From NCBI RefSeq assembly GCF_902726655.1, contig NZ_CACVAN010000001.1:930001-994000 (forward strand): a DNA stretch of 64,000 nt, given 5' to 3'. This document shows positions 8,719 to 16,679 of the stretch, piece after piece (position 1 is the stretch's first letter; each line of letters begins with the position of its first letter). The notes below the pieces were generated by a model. That model was not told the DNA's origin. It was given only the letters and a program-made list of their open reading frames with translations, and searched no databases. Position numbers and translations under genes: made by a program. This DNA comes from Virgibacillus ihumii (lineage in GTDB: Bacteria; Bacillota; Bacilli; Bacillales; Amphibacillaceae).

Positions 8719-8942
8719 TCCCCGGGAAGATAACCTTGGAACGGCACTTAACATATCCGCATTTCCTGTTGGAATCAACATGGCCATATTTTAATTGCGC
8801 CCAAACAACATAACTGCAAAATATGTTTCCGGGCTTCTCCAAAAACTATTGAAAAAGTGGGCCTGGGCATTACTCACAAAGTAGGTCTTAACCCATAGGA
8901 TGATTGGGGTAGGCTATCTATCCATACGAAGGGAGAATTATT

Positions 8943-9272
8943 ATGTATCACCAGCCACGCCCATATCCCCCTGTGGACACGGCAATGTTGACCCAATCCG
9001 TAAATGAATTTGAAACTCTATTGCATCAAGGTTTAATTTTATTAGATAAATTGGAGAATAAACCATTTTCCTATAACCTGATGGTATTCGCCCAGCGGGG
9101 AAACAAAGCTGAAGTAAGGCATTTAATTCATTCAATCAATGGGTTATACGTGCCAATCCAAATAAACTTTACACCTTCGGCAATTATTTTTAACATGGAG
9201 CCACCTGCTGTTGATGGTCAGGATTATGGTAATTGTTGCAGCCTAAGAATCGTTTTGAAATGGGGAAAATAA
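8943..9272 (+). CDS. Conserved small protein, possibly spore-associated
   Basis: A 109-residue protein starting MYHQPRPYPPVDTAML, with a helical middle (ETLLHQGLILLDKLENK, NLMVFAQRGNKAEVRHLIHSI) and a strand-rich end (YVPIQINFTPSAIIFNM) finishing CCSLRIVLKW. I recall similar small proteins, with the YPPVDT start and a Cys-Cys/hydrophobic end, in other Bacillaceae, but know no function. The ribosome site AAGGGAGA is well placed. Its place between a GerQ-like gene and cwlJ suggests a role in spores; this is inference from neighbours. Confidence 0.6.
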   Translation: MYHQPRPYPPVDTAMLTQSVNEFETLLHQGLILLDKLENKPFSYNLMVFAQRGNKAEVRHLIHSINGLYVPIQINFTPSAIIFNMEPPAVDGQDYGNCCSLRIVLKWGK

Positions 9273-9277
9273 CCGGT

Positions 9278-9310
9278 TGGCCCCCGGGTGGTGTAACTAA
9301 CCAGGGGCCA
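9278..9310 (+). terminator. Hairpin terminator after the small conserved gene
   Basis: TGGCCCC and GGGGCCA pair over 7 bases around an 18-base loop, and TCCTTTTG follows. It lies just after the stop codon at 9272. Confidence 0.5.
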
Positions 9311-9512
9311 TCCTTTTGCGTGTTTCCTACAATTATTGTATGTATCAATTCAGTTGTTTTATAGTAAAGCCCCCGTATTTACGGGGCCCTTGCATGAGGA
9401 GGGCGTAGCAGTCCCCTCAACGAGAGGGAGGGGGGGTCACCCTTTTCCCTATTATTGGCATACCCCTGATAAAACATACCCCGTGTTTATAATTTTTTCC
9501 CGCATCCTAAAA

Positions 9513-10998
9513 CTATTCATGGTGGGAAATGTCCGCCTTCATCTGATTTCGAATGGATTCATACAGTTCGTCAAGGGAATGTACAACCCCCCGGGGATCC
9601 TTAAATACAATATGTTCAGGTCTTAAATTGACTGGGGAATCAATTCCAGCCGCGGCAGCCACCCGGAAGAGCCCCTTTCTAAGGGTTAGTAGATAATTCG
9701 CTACGCGGTACTTTTTCTCAACAATAACCAAAGCCTTTTGTAAATCGGGGTCAGTCGTTGCTACCCCAACGGGACATACATTTGATTGGCATTTAAGTGT
9801 CTGAATACAACCCACGGAAAACATGAATCTACGCGCAATATTAACCAAATCTGCCCCCCATGGCAAGAGCCATCGCGGTCTTATCGGGGGTTTCCAATTT
9901 ACCGGATGCAATTATTTTCACCCGATCCCTGACCCCAAAGTGGCGGAGGGTCGAATCCACAATGGGTAATGCTGATTTTATCGGGAGGCCCATACTGTCC
10001 ATTAATTCCTGGTAAGAGGCACCAGTACTACCCTTCCCACCGTCAACCGTAATATGGTCCGGCCCTTTTCCCGATTCTTTCATATGTCTTGCGAGTTCAA
10101 CAATACTGTTATTGCGCCCAACAACAACCTTGATTCCGACCGGCCTTCCAGTATGCTCCCGGATACATTCAATAAAGTCAAACAGTGAAGGTATATCAGT
10201 AAACTGATTAAATCTGTTCGGGCTTTCAATCGAATGATAGACCTTAACTTTCCGTATTTCAGCAATTTCCGGGGTTACCTTTTCGGCATCAACATGGCCA
10301 CCACGTTGCTTGGCCCCTTGGGCAAGCTTTAATTCAAACGCCTTAATTCGTCCCATTTCGCTTTTCCTCTTTAATTCATCCCAATCAAAATTGCCTTCCT
10401 GATCCCGAAAACCAAAGAGGCCGGAGCCAATCTGTTGAAAGATATCCACATCACCCTTTAGGTGATACGGGGAAAGTCCCCCTTCCCCGGTGTTCATCCA
10501 TTTCCCCTTTGCAATTCCTAAACCCTCAGATAACGCCGTTATAGCCCGTTCGCCTAGTGACCCAAAGCTCATCGCTGATTGCCCAATAAGACTTTTTACA
10601 ACAAATGGATTTTTTGTTGTTGGTCCAATAACCACCGCATCATTATCATCTAGTAAATAGGCGAGCGTATTACTTTCCTCAAGTTTTTCTTCCCTTTGCC
10701 CAAATAGGGAATCCCTGAGTAAAATATACTTTTTTGTATTGATCTTTGTTTTCTTATCCATTTTCATTTCATCGGATTGTTTCGGAAACATTGAATTGAC
10801 AATATAATATCCCTCTTCCTCAAAGTTCCGTTCCGAGCCAAACCCTAAAACATCACGTTGGTATTTTGCACTTTTGACGACATTTTCAAATTCTACCCGT
10901 GAGAATGGCTTTCCCTCTGTATCATTATTAAACCAATATTGTCTCATCTCCGGCCCTATTTTTTCCAAAAAGTACCGTATACGGCCCAGAGATAACAT
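9513..10998 (-). pseudogene. FMN-binding glutamate synthase-like gene (YerD type), frameshifted
   Basis: Two frames join into one protein of the GltB-like FMN-binding domain family. The first (10998 to about 9860) runs from GRIRYFLEKIGPEMRQYWF through SAMSFGSLGERAITALSEG, NTGEGGLSPYHL, HVDAEKVTPEIAEIR and TVDGGKGSTGASYQEL to KTAMALAMG. The second (to 9513) continues GADLVNIARRFMFSVGCIQTLKC with CPVGVATTDPDLQ. The break is a run of six G where five would keep the frame. The N-terminal membrane segment of the family is also absent, and a GGGGTGAT ribosome site before an ATG at 11029 lies in another frame. Either a dead gene or a sequencing error. Confidence 0.8.
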
Positions 10999-11235
10999 CC
11001 TTCTGTTTGCTAGACAGTTTTCTTTTCATGGATAATCACCCCTTAAAAAATACCAAATGACCTTTCCCCGGGGAATCCCCACGTAAGGTATAAAAATTTT
11101 ATAAATAGCACTTCCCCATTTATATTAAGTTATACAAGATACAGGAATATACAATTTTGATTAAAAAGGAGTTTATTGGCCACCATACGGCTAAAAGCCT
11201 TGGACACGCACGGGAAATTATCCCCCGAATAAACT

Positions 11236-11259
11236 ACCATGGACCAATTGGTCCATGGT
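11236..11259. repeat. 24-base perfect palindrome
   Basis: The half-site ACCATGGACCAA is followed directly by its exact reverse complement. Such a site could bind a dimeric protein or form a cruciform; no T-run makes it a normal terminator. Another hairpin follows 32 bases later. Confidence 0.6.
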
Positions 11260-11290
11260 TATCTTTACCCCCACACCTGAATATGTTAAT

Positions 11291-11318
11291 CCCACGGGGG
11301 CTAATCAGCCTCCGTGGG
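11291..11318. repeat. Inverted repeat, 12-base arms
   Basis: CCCACGGGGGCT pairs with AGCCTCCGTGGG with a single mismatch around a 4-base loop. It may end transcription from the unidentified left side or be part of a repeat family of this region. Confidence 0.5.
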
Positions 11319-11614
11319 CATATTTGGACTTACGGAAACAGGTAACTAGTTGGGCTACCCCCCTTAACGGATGCCCCGCCGGGGAAATGTAGGTTTAAAT
11401 AGCCTTTTGGGGGGTTCCAGATAGGCCCGACTCCCCCATGTGTTGTATTCTGATTTAAAAAACGAATTTCATATGCCTTTTTGTATGGGATGGATTGAGA
11501 CCCATCGGTAAATGGGTGAAAAAACGGTAATAATGCAATCTTCCGTTTAGTCAAAAAGGGGCACAGAGGATGGTATAATACACGGAAATTGAACATTATT
11601 TTGGAGGTAGAAAA

Positions 11615-12079
11615 ATGCCAAGGATAAATTACACAAATGAGGATGTGGCCTTATTGGCTAGGATGATGAGGGCGGAGGCTGCGGGTGAAGGAAGAGAAGG
11701 AATGTTGCATGTAGGAAATGTAATTGTTAACCGGGTTGTAGCAAACTGTTTGGATTTTCAAAATATAAATTCAGTTCGGGATGCTATTTTTCAGATACAA
11801 GGGGGTAACTTTTCGTTTGAGGCCGTTCAAAAGGGTAATTTATTCTATAAGGGGGCGAGGCCCAATGAAAAGGAACTGGCAAGAAAGGTTTTGAATGGTT
11901 GGCGACAATTCCCGTCAAAATATGCCCTCTGGTATTTCAATCCACCTGGCCCAGAAGGATCAACCCCTCAGGGCTCATGCCCCACGGAATGGTTTGGCGA
12001 GCCTTTTGCTGGCCGTTATAGAAATCATTGCTTCTATGAACCGGCAGCTGGAACATGTCCAGGTGTATACATTAGGTGA
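11615..12079 (+). CDS. cwlJ: Spore cortex-lytic cell wall hydrolase CwlJ
   Basis: A 154-residue protein of the SleB/CwlJ hydrolase_2 family, without a signal peptide, as usual for CwlJ. Motifs include ALLARMMRAEAAGEGREGML with the conserved Glu, VGNVIVNRV, the aromatic run ALWYFNPPG and the end RNHCFYEPAAGTCPGVY. CwlJ breaks the spore cortex peptidoglycan during germination and needs GerQ, whose relative is encoded 3 kb upstream. The ribosome site TTGGAGGT is strong. A 10-residue insert (GPEGSTPQGS) sits before the conserved CPTEWFGEPF. It looks intact and functional. Confidence 0.93.
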   Translation: MPRINYTNEDVALLARMMRAEAAGEGREGMLHVGNVIVNRVVANCLDFQNINSVRDAIFQIQGGNFSFEAVQKGNLFYKGARPNEKELARKVLNGWRQFPSKYALWYFNPPGPEGSTPQGSCPTEWFGEPFAGRYRNHCFYEPAAGTCPGVYIR

Positions 12080-12181
12080 TGTAAATAATCCATAATTGTG
12101 TGTCCAAGGAAAATGGTGCACTTGTATGAAGGGTATAGGTCAAAATTTGGTAGAAACTACAAGCCACATTTTAATTTATGG

Positions 12182-12217
12182 ATATACCCCAAGAAGGGTT
12201 TTACATTGGGGGTATAT
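12182..12217. terminator. Hairpin after cwlJ
   Basis: ATATACCCCAA and TTGGGGGTATAT pair over 11 bases with one extra G. It lies about 100 bases after the cwlJ stop and also just outside the end of the candidate minus-strand gene at 12221. No T-run follows, so the function is uncertain. Confidence 0.45.
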
Positions 12218-12220
12218 GAA

Positions 12221-12416
12221 TCACCCCGCAGTGTAACCCCCTAATAATAATCCACCACTTGACCCTACGGGATTGCCTACTAGTGCAACGTTTTTTGGTT
12301 TAATGTGATCAGATAACCTTCCATGGATTTCAACTATTCCTTTGTGGCCAGGAATCTGGAGTCCATTGCCCTGAGGAGGGGATCCCGGATGGAATGTACA
12401 AGCTATTTTTTGTCAC
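12221..12416 (-). pseudogene. Possible small Gly-rich protein gene with a one-base frameshift
   Basis: One minus-strand frame encodes 61 residues with a protein-like pattern: IACTFHPGSPPQGNGLQIPG, then KGIVEIHGRL, then KNVALVGNPVGSSGGLLLGG and a stop. It has no start codon in its own frame. A GTG at 12416 would give MTK-IACTF if the run of six A were five. I do not recognise the family; glycine- and valine-rich short proteins of this kind occur in spore coats. It could also be chance. Confidence 0.35.
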
Positions 12417-12567
12417 TTATTCCATATGTGAACACCACCACCCAACCCATCCACTCTGAGTAGGCTCTGGGCATAACTATTTATAATTTTTCTTCCCCAC
12501 ATTACCTTATAAAAAGAGGAATTTTTCCTATAACGTAGAACCTTATTTACCAAAAGGGGGAATTTAC

Positions 12568-12747
12568 TTGGTTAAAAAGTTAGTTGCGAAATGCGAACAC
12601 TGCCACTATTGGTTTATATCCAAATCAACCCAAATGGATGAACAAACATTCCGTGACGCAACAATTAGTAATGCTGAGCAGTGCTTGGTATGTCAACGAC
12701 TCACACGAATTGGTAAGGGTAATTTGGAATTCCATACTATAAAATAG
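12568..12747 (+). CDS. Small zinc-ribbon protein, 59 residues
   Basis: A TTG start lies 7 bases after AAAGGGGG. The product has two CxxC pairs, CEHC near residue 9 and CLVC near residue 39, with the pattern CEHCHYWF and AEQCLVCQRLT. The spacing fits a zinc ribbon. A Gly-Asn-Leu-Glu-Phe end follows. I recall similar short Cys-pair proteins in Bacillaceae without known function. It stands alone. Confidence 0.6.
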   Translation: MVKKLVAKCEHCHYWFISKSTQMDEQTFRDATISNAEQCLVCQRLTRIGKGNLEFHTIK

Positions 12748-13134
12748 CAATTTATAGAATTCCAACCCAAAAAGGGTTTAACCATGTATCGGTCCGATAA
12801 CAGCCACATGGTATACGCCTACTTTGTTTATCTATTCAATAAAATTAAATATTACGGTATATTTTTACGGGGGGAAAGGCAGAATACAACGAGGGTGTCC
12901 TCCGTTTTTAACTGCGTTTTAGTTTACTGCCATGGGTCGCAGTTTGGCCCATTGCAGTTTTTTATCATTTAGAGGGGGTTAATAAACCTTATATTTAAAT
13001 ACAAATAAAAATAATTCCCCGGGGGTGCAATCTGCCTATGAAAAGGAGCAAAATGATAAAAGTTCAAAAAGGGTATTTTTGCACGTCCCCTCGAAATGGT
13101 GGAATTAACTTTTAACTCTTGAGTGGCTTGATTT
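12748..13134. other. Intergenic region without a supported gene
   Basis: A plus-strand frame at 12784-12972 (MYRSDNSHMVYAYF) has no ribosome site and no family resemblance. Nothing else of note is seen except G/C runs like those in the neighbouring 5 kb. Confidence 0.4.
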
Positions 13135-13623
13135 TCAAGTAAGCTTTTCAAAAGGTGTACTATTTGAAAGATGCTGCGGACAGTACTTTTTGCGCATAAG
13201 TACAACATAAATCATTATGAAACATGGCAAAAAGCCTGTATATGTTTTGACAAGGGTTATTTTCTTTTTTAATCCCCTTTTTCGGGGCGTTGTGCAAAAA
13301 CACCCTAATAAAAATCCCACAAGCAAACCCGGAATCACACTTAATATCGGAAGCCAAACTGGGCCGAGCAATACACCGAATAAGGTGAATTTAAACGAAT
13401 AAATAGTTCCCACAGTCACGAAATAGGCTGAAAATACAAACGGCAAAAACGAATAAGGCCTTTTACCTCCGCCTGCATCTTTATAAGCATCCCACATTGT
13501 AAAAAAATATAAACAAGGATAAAACATGAGCCATTGGTAATCGGCTTGTTGTATCGCTTTTTCAATTTTGCCATGGAAACTTAGAATGATGACCTTGTTA
13601 AAATTCCCCTGAACATTAACCAA
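13135..13623 (-). CDS. Multi-pass membrane protein of unknown function
   Basis: A 162-residue product with about four hydrophobic segments: WLMFYPCLYFFTMW, FLPFVFSAYFVTVGTIY, LPILSVIPGLLVGFLLGC and FLPCFIMIYVVL. The string MWDAYKDAGGGKRP looks conserved; I recall this pattern from other Bacillaceae without a name. The frame stays open upstream of the given start, back to the end of the preceding gene (13638), so the true start may lie earlier, at a TTG or ATT. The C-terminal 50 residues (after FCTTPRKRG) look less family-like and could follow a frameshift. Confidence 0.55.
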   Translation of the reverse strand: MVNVQGNFNKVIILSFHGKIEKAIQQADYQWLMFYPCLYFFTMWDAYKDAGGGKRPYSFLPFVFSAYFVTVGTIYSFKFTLFGVLLGPVWLPILSVIPGLLVGFLLGCFCTTPRKRGLKKKITLVKTYTGFLPCFIMIYVVLMRKKYCPQHLSNSTPFEKLT

Positions 13624-13637
13624 AAACTCTAAAGAAA

Positions 13638-13877
13638 TCAGTACAATTCCTTTGATATATTGTGAACGACATCCACCTCCCCTTCCCCGACATACTGAAG
13701 GGAACGGTATACCCGAAAACCTTTTTCTTCTTTTTCCACCCGAATATGCATGACAAAATCTTCTGTATGTACGGAAGCGGTTGTATTTTCTGCCGTTAAC
13801 TCAGCATTGGCGAATGTATAATACACATAAAATGATCCTCCAAGAATAACTAGAAGTACAACCACTGCAGACATCAA
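13638..13877 (-). CDS. Small membrane-anchored protein of unknown function
   Basis: A 79-residue protein: a membrane anchor (SAVVVLLVILGGSFYVYY) followed by an exported-looking domain with many Glu and Val (FVMHIRVEKEEKGFRVYRSLQYV). The start is unclear. A CTG 5 codons upstream would give MLKKLMSAVVV with a well-placed GGAGGGGG. The given TTG-ATG pair is also possible. It ends a few bases before the next membrane-protein frame on the same strand, so the two are probably co-transcribed. Confidence 0.5.
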   Translation of the reverse strand: MMSAVVVLLVILGGSFYVYYTFANAELTAENTTASVHTEDFVMHIRVEKEEKGFRVYRSLQYVGEGEVDVVHNISKELY

Positions 13878-14030
13878 TTTTTTCAGAATCCCCCTCCATC
13901 CTTGTATAATATGACGAAATTTTCAGGTCAAAAGTTTCAAATAAGCGTCAAAAATTTCAACTTTTGTCCTGATATTGTTTTATTTCTATACCCTTTTACC
14001 CATTACACCAAAACAAGAAGAAAATAATAC

Positions 14031-14060
14031 GTATATTTCCATGTTTTTTACTGAATTATA
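14031..14060 (+). promoter_or_regulatory. Sigma-G-type promoter of the spoVA2-like operon
   Basis: GTATA (14031-14035) fits the sigma-G -35 element, and AATTATA (14054-14060) fits the -10 element CATWMTA at six of seven positions, with 18 bases between them. The first gene starts 33 bases later. Known spoVA-type operons are made in the forespore under sigma-G. Confidence 0.55.
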
Positions 14061-14092
14061 AATAGTGAGGTGCATGCAAAGGAGGAAATGTT

Positions 14093-14299
14093 GTGACAGT
14101 ATCAAGCCAGGTTAAACAGACAATTGCCGGCCTAAAAAGTGCGCAAGCAAGCTTTGAGCAATTTGCACTGCAAACAGAAAATAAATCGGCAAAACAAATG
14201 TACGAAAATGCTGCCCAGCAAACGCAGGGCGTGCTGCAAAGTGTTGAACCACGTATCAAGCAGATGGAATCAGAAGAACCGCAGTACAAAGGTTTTTAA
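14093..14299 (+). CDS. DUF1657 protein, first gene of spoVA2mob-type operon
   Basis: A 68-residue helical protein starting with GTG after AAAGGAGG. It matches DUF1657: TVSSQVKQTIAGLKSAQASFEQFALQ, then AKQMYENAAQQTQGVL, ending in the family signature EEPQYKGF. A second DUF1657 gene at 16680 and a DUF1657 tail on the YetF protein at 16906 belong to the same operon. In B. subtilis strains with very heat-resistant spores, the spoVA2mob operon begins with such a gene. Its biochemical role is not known. Confidence 0.9.
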   Translation: MTVSSQVKQTIAGLKSAQASFEQFALQTENKSAKQMYENAAQQTQGVLQSVEPRIKQMESEEPQYKGF

Positions 14300-14354
14300 T
14301 TAATTATGAGGTTGGTATTTCATGCCAACCTCCTTCAAATCAGGGGGAAAAGTG

Positions 14355-14810
14355 ATGAATTTCTATCGAATCATAATGACGATTGGATTAATCCTATTTT
14401 TAACCGGCTGTTCGGCAGCTGATAATTCAACAACCCGGGAAGACGGAATTAACCTTTCCTACATTACAAGTAATCACAATATTGATCAGCGTGCTTCCAA
14501 TAAAGCTAAAGAGATGCTAAGTAAACATGATCCAATCACTTCCATTAATGCGGTAAACACAAGCAAGAAACTTTTAATTGCCATTGAAGTACAGCACCGG
14601 CATCGGTTCAGACTTACAAAGATACGTAAAGATCTGCAAAAGGAAATGAAGAAGGCGTTTTCAGATCATAAAGTAGAGTTGTCTACGGACAAAAAAATTT
14701 TTATTGAGCTGACCCGTCTGGAAAAAGCAATTGATTCCAATAACATAAGCAAAAAAAAGCTGAAAAAGGAAATTAATCATCTCATCGAATTAATGCATGA
14801 ACAAACATAA
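14355..14810 (+). CDS. YhcN/YlaJ-family sporulation lipoprotein
   Basis: The protein starts MNFYRIIMTIGLILFLTGCSAADN, a lipoprotein signal with lipobox LTGC. The ATG at 14355 follows AGGGGGAAA; the longer frame from 14322 has no ribosome site. The body resembles YhcN/YlaJ spore lipoproteins with helix SNKAKEMLSKHDPITSINAVNTSK and strand KLLIAIEVQHRHRF, then a basic helix. Length is about 151 residues. It is the second gene of the spoVA2mob-type operon, between DUF1657 and spoVAC, and probably sits on the inner spore membrane. Overlap with spoVAC shows tight coupling. Confidence 0.85.
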   Translation: MNFYRIIMTIGLILFLTGCSAADNSTTREDGINLSYITSNHNIDQRASNKAKEMLSKHDPITSINAVNTSKKLLIAIEVQHRHRFRLTKIRKDLQKEMKKAFSDHKVELSTDKKIFIELTRLEKAIDSNNISKKKLKKEINHLIELMHEQT

Positions 14811-14829
14811 CGAAAAGAGTGATCGGAAC

Positions 14830-15309
14830 ATGGCAGATAAGAAGAAAAAGAATTTACCGCCTGCCGCACAAAAATATCAATCATTTCAAAAGGACCGGGA
14901 AACCAAACGTCCGCTTCTTAAAAATTGTTTGAAAGCTTTTTTTGTCGGCGGCTTTATATGTTTTATCGGCCAGATTATTTCAACCATATACATCTATTAT
15001 TTTGATTTTACGGAGCAGACAGTCGGCAATCCCACGGTAGCTACGTTAATTTTTATCACCATGTTTTTAACAGGATTCGGCGTTTACGATCGGATTGGAC
15101 AGTTTGCCGGAGCGGGATCGGCCGTGCCAGTTACCGGGTTTGGGAATGCTGTCATTTCCGCAGCAATTGAACACCGCACCGAAGGATTTGTTCTCGGGGT
15201 TGGTGGAAACATGTTCAAACTGGCCGGTTCTATCATTTTGTTCGGGGTATTTGCAGCATTCGTTATTTCGTTAATCAAATTGATTTTTATTACGTGGGGT
15301 GGATTATAA
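14830..15309 (+). CDS. spoVAC: Stage V sporulation protein AC (SpoVAC)
   Basis: A 159-residue membrane protein, part of the channel that moves dipicolinic acid into the forespore and out at germination. After a basic N-terminus come membrane segments LKAFFVGGFICFIGQIIST, ATLIFITMFLTGFGVYD and LAGSIILFGVFAAFVISLI, with the family string FAGAGSAVPVTGFGNAV. The start at 14830 (MADKKKK) follows a weak GAGTGATCGG; an upstream in-frame ATG at 14797 overlaps the preceding gene. It belongs to the spoVA2 type rather than the main spoVAA-AF operon, as the gene set shows. Confidence 0.93.
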   Translation: MADKKKKNLPPAAQKYQSFQKDRETKRPLLKNCLKAFFVGGFICFIGQIISTIYIYYFDFTEQTVGNPTVATLIFITMFLTGFGVYDRIGQFAGAGSAVPVTGFGNAVISAAIEHRTEGFVLGVGGNMFKLAGSIILFGVFAAFVISLIKLIFITWGGL

Positions 15310-16325
15310 TGCTTACCGGACACCGGACATGGATATTTGATAAAAAACCTGCCATCATTTCGGCCGGAACAGTCGGCGGGCCATTTGAAGCAGAGGGGAA
15401 CATTCCCAATGACATTGACTTGCTGCATGATAACATATGGCTAAATCAGTCATCGTTCGAGAAAGCCCATCAAATTATGATGGAAGAAGCTTGTCAGTAC
15501 GCTGTTAAAAACAGTCCAATTGAAAAGGAACAGGTGAAATTTTTTATTGGCGGGGATTTAATCAATCAGATTACCCCAACAAGCTTTACCGCCAAGACGA
15601 TGGATTTACCATACTTTGGCCTTTTCAGTGCATGTGCTACATCAATGGAAAGTCTTGCTCTATCTGCGTTTATTGTCAATAACGATGGAGCAGATTATAT
15701 TTTGAGCGGCTGTTCCAGTCATAACGCTGCGGTGGAAAAGCAGTTCCGTTATCCGACTGAATACGGCGGACAAAAACCTCCGACAGCGCAATGGACCGTA
15801 ACCGGGGCAGGATGCGCACTTGTAGCAAAAGAAGGAGAAGGCCCGCGAATCACATCGGCAACAGTAGGAAAAATCGCCGATATGGGCATGTCGGACGCTT
15901 TCAATATGGGTGGGGCAATGGCGCCTGCTGCAGTCGATACAATCGAGACACATTTAAGGGAACGCAATGTGGATGCTTCCTATTATGATTTAATCATAAC
16001 TGGTGACCTTGGGCACATCGGACGTGAAACTTCCATGGATATGCTGCAAAAAAGGGGAATCGCCGTTACCGAGGAAAATTACAAAGACTGTGGATTAACA
16101 ATTTATCGTGAAGGACAGCCAGTACTTTCTGGAGGAAGCGGTGCTGCCTGTTCAGCAGTTACTGTCTATGGGCACTTTCTGAAAAAAATGAAACGAAAAG
16201 AACTTAACCGGATTCTTGTTGTCGCTACAGGAGCACTTCATTCGCCGCTTACTGTTCAGCAAAATGAAACAATCCCTTGTATTGCACATGCAGTTTCAAT
16301 CGAGTCAGGAAGTGATGTACAATGA
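15309..16325 (+). CDS. spoVAD: Stage V sporulation protein AD (SpoVAD)
   Basis: A 338-residue protein with a thiolase-like fold that binds dipicolinic acid on the SpoVA channel. It starts MLTGHRTWIFDKKPAIISAG after GGGGTGGA; the frame opens five codons earlier but lacks a ribosome site. Family strings include FFIGGDLINQITPTSF, FGLFSACATSMESLAL with the conserved Cys region, PTAQWTVTGAGCALV and YDLIITGDLGHIGRE. The start ATG shares one base with the spoVAC stop, and the end overlaps spoVAEb by four bases, showing translational coupling. Intact and full length. Confidence 0.95.
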   Translation: MLTGHRTWIFDKKPAIISAGTVGGPFEAEGNIPNDIDLLHDNIWLNQSSFEKAHQIMMEEACQYAVKNSPIEKEQVKFFIGGDLINQITPTSFTAKTMDLPYFGLFSACATSMESLALSAFIVNNDGADYILSGCSSHNAAVEKQFRYPTEYGGQKPPTAQWTVTGAGCALVAKEGEGPRITSATVGKIADMGMSDAFNMGGAMAPAAVDTIETHLRERNVDASYYDLIITGDLGHIGRETSMDMLQKRGIAVTEENYKDCGLTIYREGQPVLSGGSGAACSAVTVYGHFLKKMKRKELNRILVVATGALHSPLTVQQNETIPCIAHAVSIESGSDVQ

Positions 16326-16672
16326 TTTTTTTCTGGGCATTTGTTGTCGGCGGCCTCATTTGTGTGATTGGCCAAATCATGTTTGATGTATTTAAATTTA
16401 ACCCCGGACTTACGCTCAGTATACTAGTCGTTTCCGGTGCGATTCTGGATGCTCTCGGATTGTATGAACCACTCATTGATTTTGCCGGTGCAGGTGCAAC
16501 AGTACCGATTACCAATTTCGGTAACTCGCTTGTTCATGGAGCGATCGCCGAAGCGGAAAAACATGATCTTGTTGGCGTCATTACCGGAATGTTCGAAATA
16601 ACCAGTGCTGGTATCTCTTCCGCAATCATTTTTGGAATGATAGCAGCAATCATCTTTCGACCGAAAGGATAG
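16322..16672 (+). CDS. spoVAEB: Stage V sporulation protein AEb (SpoVAEb)
   Basis: A 116-residue membrane protein of the SpoVAC/SpoVAEB family with FFWAFVVGGLICVIGQIMFD, LSILVVSGAILDALGLYEPLIDFAGAGATVPITNFG and ISSAIIFGMIAAIIF. It starts with an ATG in an ATGA overlap with spoVAD. It forms the dipicolinic acid channel with SpoVAC and SpoVAD. It shares the FAGAGATVPITNFG signature with SpoVAC, which shows their common ancestry. Confidence 0.93.
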   Translation: MIFFWAFVVGGLICVIGQIMFDVFKFNPGLTLSILVVSGAILDALGLYEPLIDFAGAGATVPITNFGNSLVHGAIAEAEKHDLVGVITGMFEITSAGISSAIIFGMIAAIIFRPKG

Positions 16673-16679
16673 GTTCATT

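Larger units (their letters stand above)
11030..11614. other. Long intergenic region with perfect palindromes
   Basis: No gene with family resemblance is seen on either strand. The region holds a 24-base perfect palindrome (11236-11259) and a second hairpin (11291-11318). Near its right end lie a TATAAT-like box (about 11574) and the GGAGG ribosome site of cwlJ. Confidence 0.5.

Noticed and set aside
8621..8842. Cys-rich minus-strand frame of 73 codons
   Set aside because: It covers a perfect bidirectional terminator (8685-8718) and lacks a ribosome site; the Cys pattern is irregular.
9336..9626. Plus-strand frame of 96 codons
   Set aside because: It runs antisense into the GltB-like gene and over two hairpins; composition is not protein-like.
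11330..11596. Minus-strand frame of 88 codons before cwlJ
   Set aside because: No ribosome site or family pattern; it would cover the cwlJ promoter region.
12784..12972. Plus-strand frame of 62 codons
   Set aside because: No ribosome site and no conserved motif seen.
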